From positions 1 to 8,161 of the forward strand of contig CAYLPZ010000037.1 of the NCBI GenBank assembly GCA_964385755.1: 8,161 nucleotides of DNA, written 5' to 3'. The notes beneath the pieces were generated by a model. The model saw only the letters and a list, made by a program, of their open reading frames with translations, made no database searches and was not told where the DNA came from. Numbering within the stretch: position 1 is the first letter of the stretch; every line of letters starts with the position of its first letter. Source of the DNA: CAG-698 sp964385755. Its GTDB lineage: Bacteria > Bacillota_I > Bacilli_A > ML615J-28 > CAG-698. Positions 5,467 to 8,161 of the stretch are shown in pieces. The translations under genes were made by a program, and so were the position numbers.

Positions 5467-6522
5467 TTACATAATATACTTAAATATTTCTTCATAAAGT
5501 ATTTTATAACTCTCACAGAAATCATCTTTTTCATTTTCTCTTCTACATCCACCTTTACACAGAAAATAAAACTTACAGCTTTTACATTTTTCTTTTATAA
5601 CACTTCCTTCTTGTAAAAATGTCATAGAATTATTACTCATAAATAATTCTTTGAATGAAGAAGTTTTGATGTTACCAAGATAGTATTTATCAATACAATA
5701 AAAGTCACAAGGGTATACATCACCATTTGCTTCAATAACAAACTGACAAGAGCATTTTCCATTAAATGAACATAATTCAACGTTTCTTCCATTTAATCTG
5801 TCAATAATATTATCAAATAATCTTATGCTTATGTAATTATTATTTTCTATGTCTTTTTTCCATGCTTTAAATAATGATACTAAGAAATATCCATAATCAT
5901 TAGGTGTTAATGAATACTCCTTTATTTTCTTATCAAAACTATCTAAGCATGGTATAAACTGAATATATTTTATTCCTTCTTTTTTTAAATTATTATATAC
6001 TTCTATTGGGTGTAGAGCAATATCTTTGGTAACTACAACTAATACATTATGTTCGATTTTAGCTTTTTCTAGTTGCTTTATTTTTTCAAGAATATTTCGA
6101 TAATTACCAATATCTTTACTTCTTAGGTAGTTATGAGTTTGTTTTATTCCATCAAGAGAAATACCAACTAAAAAATTGTATTCTTTAAATAACTTGTACC
6201 ACTGTTCATTTAATAAAGTAGCATTAGTTTGTATCGCATACTGTATTATTGTATTATTTGTATTTACTTCATTTACTTTTTTAATAAATGATTCATAAAA
6301 CTTTATGCCTATTAATGTAGGTTCACCGCCTTGAAAAAAATATGATATTTTTTTGGGGTTTAAAGCAAATGTTTTCTCAATTATACTTTCATAAACAGAT
6401 TCGTTCATAAAACCTTTATTTACTTCTTCTCTACTATTTGCTACATCATGATAAAAGCAATATTTACAATGAAGATTGCACATACTTGATGAAGGTTTTA
6501 TTAAAACAGATATTTCATTCAT
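5467..6522 (-). CDS. Anaerobic sulfatase-maturating enzyme (radical SAM/SPASM)
   Basis: This radical SAM enzyme oxidises the active-site cysteine of sulfatases to formylglycine without oxygen. Numbered from ATG 6522 (351 residues), it has CNLHCKYCFY with Cys15, Cys19 and Cys22 for the SAM-binding cluster, GGEP at 65-68 and SLDG at 122-125. A SPASM domain follows, with Cys251, 257, 272, 313, 316, 322, 326 and 336 placed to hold two auxiliary [4Fe-4S] clusters. YPCD puts Asp273 where characterised anSMEs carry a catalytic aspartate. Length and cysteine spacing closely match clostridial anSME. The ATG lies one base after the sulfatase stop (TAG-T-ATG), so translation is probably coupled; a TTG at 6531 would add only three residues and overlap the sulfatase. 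No strong Shine-Dalgarno is visible for either start. The adjacent Cys-type sulfatase is the obvious substrate. Confidence 0.92.
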   Translation of the reverse strand: MNEISVLIKPSSSMCNLHCKYCFYHDVANSREEVNKGFMNESVYESIIEKTFALNPKKISYFFQGGEPTLIGIKFYESFIKKVNEVNTNNTIIQYAIQTNATLLNEQWYKLFKEYNFLVGISLDGIKQTHNYLRSKDIGNYRNILEKIKQLEKAKIEHNVLVVVTKDIALHPIEVYNNLKKEGIKYIQFIPCLDSFDKKIKEYSLTPNDYGYFLVSLFKAWKKDIENNNYISIRLFDNIIDRLNGRNVELCSFNGKCSCQFVIEANGDVYPCDFYCIDKYYLGNIKTSSFKELFMSNNSMTFLQEGSVIKEKCKSCKFYFLCKGGCRRENEKDDFCESYKILYEEIFKYIM

Positions 6523-6523
6523 A

Positions 6524-7984
6524 CTAGTCAAATTCTTTATAAGTTTCTAATATTTTCTTTGCTTGATCCTCTCGACCTGTGTCAATTAATCTTTGAACAT
6601 ACTCATTCTTATGTCCCTTAGCGTGAAGTGGACCTCCTTCTTTCATCACTGTCCAAAGTGGATCAACTTCTAGTTTAGCTTTCTTCATATATTTATTTTG
6701 CCAGTCAAATATTAGTTTTGCACCTTGCGCACAAAGTTCTGGATTTTCTTTCGAAATGTTATGTTGTTCATGAACATCTTTATCTAAATCAAATAACATT
6801 TCATCATCAAATAGATGGAATCCACCATGCATTGTTACTACATATAAGTAATGTGAAAAGATAACAGAACGTTGACAAACGTGACAGCATTGTGTGAGAA
6901 CTACACTACCTTTATCTGCACTTGTTTTGTCTTTAAGTGTTGGATAATAACTAATACCATCATAATGATTAGCTTTTGGTTGTTCTAATAAATCACAAAT
7001 TGTTGGTAGTAAATCTACATTATCATGGAAGTCTTTACAATGATAATTCTTTACACAACCTTTCCATTTTATAATAAATGGAATTCTACAAGTAGGATAA
7101 TCTGCTGTTGCATGTTCACCATATAAACCTAGTTCACCTAAGTTTTCACCATGGTCACTTGTAACGATTATACATAAGTCATCATTATATAAACCCATTG
7201 CTTCAAGTTTATTTAAAACTCTACCAATAACATCATCCATATACTTAATACCATTATCATACATATCAATAAAATATTTTACTTCATCTAAGTTTTCAAG
7301 TTTAGTTAGATACTTAGGATATTTCTTAACAGCTTTATCATCCCACATTGCAACTTCCCTCGCTCCGTGAGGACAAGCAATAGAACGGTGATATTTAAGT
7401 ACATCATCATTAATCCAGTTATCAGGTAAATCTACATTTTCAAAATGATTTGGATAATCAATAGTACGATATGGAGTATGAGCATCCCACATATTAACAT
7501 GTAAGAACCAATTATCTTTTGTAGCATTTCTATCAAGCCAATCCATAATGTGAGGTTCAACCTCATCAGCTCTTTCAATTCCACATTTACCAACGTTGAT
7601 TAATTCATTTAATCCACTATTAAACCACCATGCGGAATGTCTCTCCGCAAAAGTGCTAATCGAAGCAGTCCAAAAACCAGCTTGCTTAATCTTAGAAAAT
7701 AAAGATCCCATAGATACAATAGATCTAAATCTTCTTCCTTCACCCTCAAGTCTTAAATCAGCACTAGTTCCACCATGACCTAATACGCCATTGCAAATAC
7801 CATACTGTCCAGTAACTAACGATGCTCTTGATGGTAAACAAGGAGCATTAGGACAATAATAATTCTCAAATAAGACACCTTCTTCAGCTATTTTGTCAAT
7901 ATTTTCAGATGTATTACGTTTATAGCCGTAACAACCTAAATGATCAGGTCTTAAGGTATCTAAATCAAAAAATAAAATACGCAT
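6524..7984 (-). CDS. Type I cysteine sulfatase without signal peptide (cytoplasmic)
   Basis: This 486-residue alkaline-phosphatase-superfamily hydrolase should cleave a sulfate ester. It starts with the metal-binding strand ILFFDLDTLRPDH (Asp7, Asp9) and has the formylglycine signature CLPSRASLVTG (49-59, Cys49 being the modified residue). DAHTPY follows (His169), then TSDHGENLGE (Asp277, His278) and IKWKG (Lys307). No signal peptide or lipobox is present, so the enzyme should act in the cytoplasm on an imported substrate. The length is usual for the family. The physiological substrate (glycan, choline sulfate-like or other) cannot be read from the sequence, and no transporter or glycosidase is in view. 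AAAGGAG (7991-7997) lies six bases before ATG 7984. The gene is less AT-rich by eye than the ATPase unit. It is first in an operon with its maturase. Confidence 0.92.
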   Translation of the reverse strand: MRILFFDLDTLRPDHLGCYGYKRNTSENIDKIAEEGVLFENYYCPNAPCLPSRASLVTGQYGICNGVLGHGGTSADLRLEGEGRRFRSIVSMGSLFSKIKQAGFWTASISTFAERHSAWWFNSGLNELINVGKCGIERADEVEPHIMDWLDRNATKDNWFLHVNMWDAHTPYRTIDYPNHFENVDLPDNWINDDVLKYHRSIACPHGAREVAMWDDKAVKKYPKYLTKLENLDEVKYFIDMYDNGIKYMDDVIGRVLNKLEAMGLYNDDLCIIVTSDHGENLGELGLYGEHATADYPTCRIPFIIKWKGCVKNYHCKDFHDNVDLLPTICDLLEQPKANHYDGISYYPTLKDKTSADKGSVVLTQCCHVCQRSVIFSHYLYVVTMHGGFHLFDDEMLFDLDKDVHEQHNISKENPELCAQGAKLIFDWQNKYMKKAKLEVDPLWTVMKEGGPLHAKGHKNEYVQRLIDTGREDQAKKILETYKEFD

Positions 7985-8007
7985 GTTTATCTCCTTTGTC
8001 CATTTTT

Positions 8008-8036
8008 ATTCTAACACAATAAACATACATTGTCAA
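8008..8036 (-). promoter_or_regulatory. Strong SigA-type promoter of the sulfatase operon
   Basis: Perfect TTGACA (8036-8031), a 17-base spacer and TAGAAT (8013-8008) on the minus strand. Transcription should begin near 8001, giving a leader of about 16 bases. A small dyad, CATTGtCAATG (8028-8038), overlaps the -35 box and could be an operator. Confidence 0.85.
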
Positions 8037-8095
8037 TGATTAGGGGTTTTTGTATTTTTTAATAAAACTATAAAAAAATAATTATTTTAAAGTAT

Positions 8096-8147
8096 AAAAA
8101 TGGTTCTCTACCCGAGTTTGCCACCGCTCCTATAATAGAACCTTTTT
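8096..8147. terminator. Bidirectional hairpin with an unusually GC-rich loop
   Basis: GGTTCT (8102-8107) pairs with AGAACC (8137-8142). The stem extends outward through AAAAA (8096-8100) with TTTTT (8143-8147), leaving one bulged T. The T-runs suit termination on either strand, most simply of a minus-strand gene lying beyond 8161. The 29-base loop (8108-8136) is much richer in G and C than the surrounding DNA and includes a CCCGAG...CCACCGCTCC segment with a possible inner GAG/CTC pairing. No gene lies in 7985-8161. Confidence 0.55.
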
Positions 8148-8161
8148 AGAATATGGAAAAA

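Noticed and set aside
7596..7778. Plus-strand reading frame of 60 codons
   Set aside because: Antisense to a conserved part of the sulfatase; no ribosome binding site.
8096..8147. T-box or other riboswitch upstream of the sulfatase
   Set aside because: The GGTGGCAA string on the minus strand loosely recalls the T-box motif, but the element lies upstream of the sulfatase promoter and lacks the GGTGGNACCGC core and specifier stem.

Overview
The window is very AT-rich. Every convincing gene lies on the minus strand, and most are preceded by strong AGGAGG-type ribosome binding sites. TGA serves as a stop (end of the ATPase gene at 3863) and tryptophan is written TGG in several genes, so this is the standard bacterial code and not the Mycoplasma code. 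Together with an oxygen-independent sulfatase-maturation enzyme, this suggests an anaerobic low-GC Bacillota or an Acholeplasma/RF39/Erysipelotrichia-like bacterium, perhaps gut-associated. The taxonomic call is inference.

In transcription order (right to left), the first unit runs from 7984 to 5467. A near-consensus promoter drives a cysteine-type sulfatase without a signal peptide, followed one base later by its radical SAM maturase (anSME), then a hairpin terminator. The maturase would convert the sulfatase active-site Cys49 to formylglycine, so the two make a self-sufficient module, probably for cytoplasmic desulfation of an imported glycan or other sulfate ester.

The second unit (5182 to 3282) has its own near-perfect promoter. 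It encodes an ABC-type AAA ATPase of the SMC/OLD/RloA/AriA kind, overlapping by 4 bases a 194-residue TOPRIM-like protein. This two-gene architecture matches split OLD-like, RloAB-like or PARIS-like anti-phage modules, and it is the best candidate here for an under-described defence system. Two hairpins follow it. Short matching motifs sit outside both ends of the unit.

The third unit (2837 to 124) starts at a promoter whose -35 and -10 boxes are covered by four alternating copies of a 6-base half-site, spaced about one helical turn. It encodes a long coiled-coil protein with a DUF2130 domain that looks like a PD-(D/E)XK nuclease fold. Next comes a small acidic-protein gene broken by one in-frame stop and one frameshift, and then a polytopic membrane protein of the YwaF/TIGR02206 (TMEM164-like) family, closed by a strong terminator. 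No tRNA, rRNA, CRISPR array, insertion sequence or integrase was seen.
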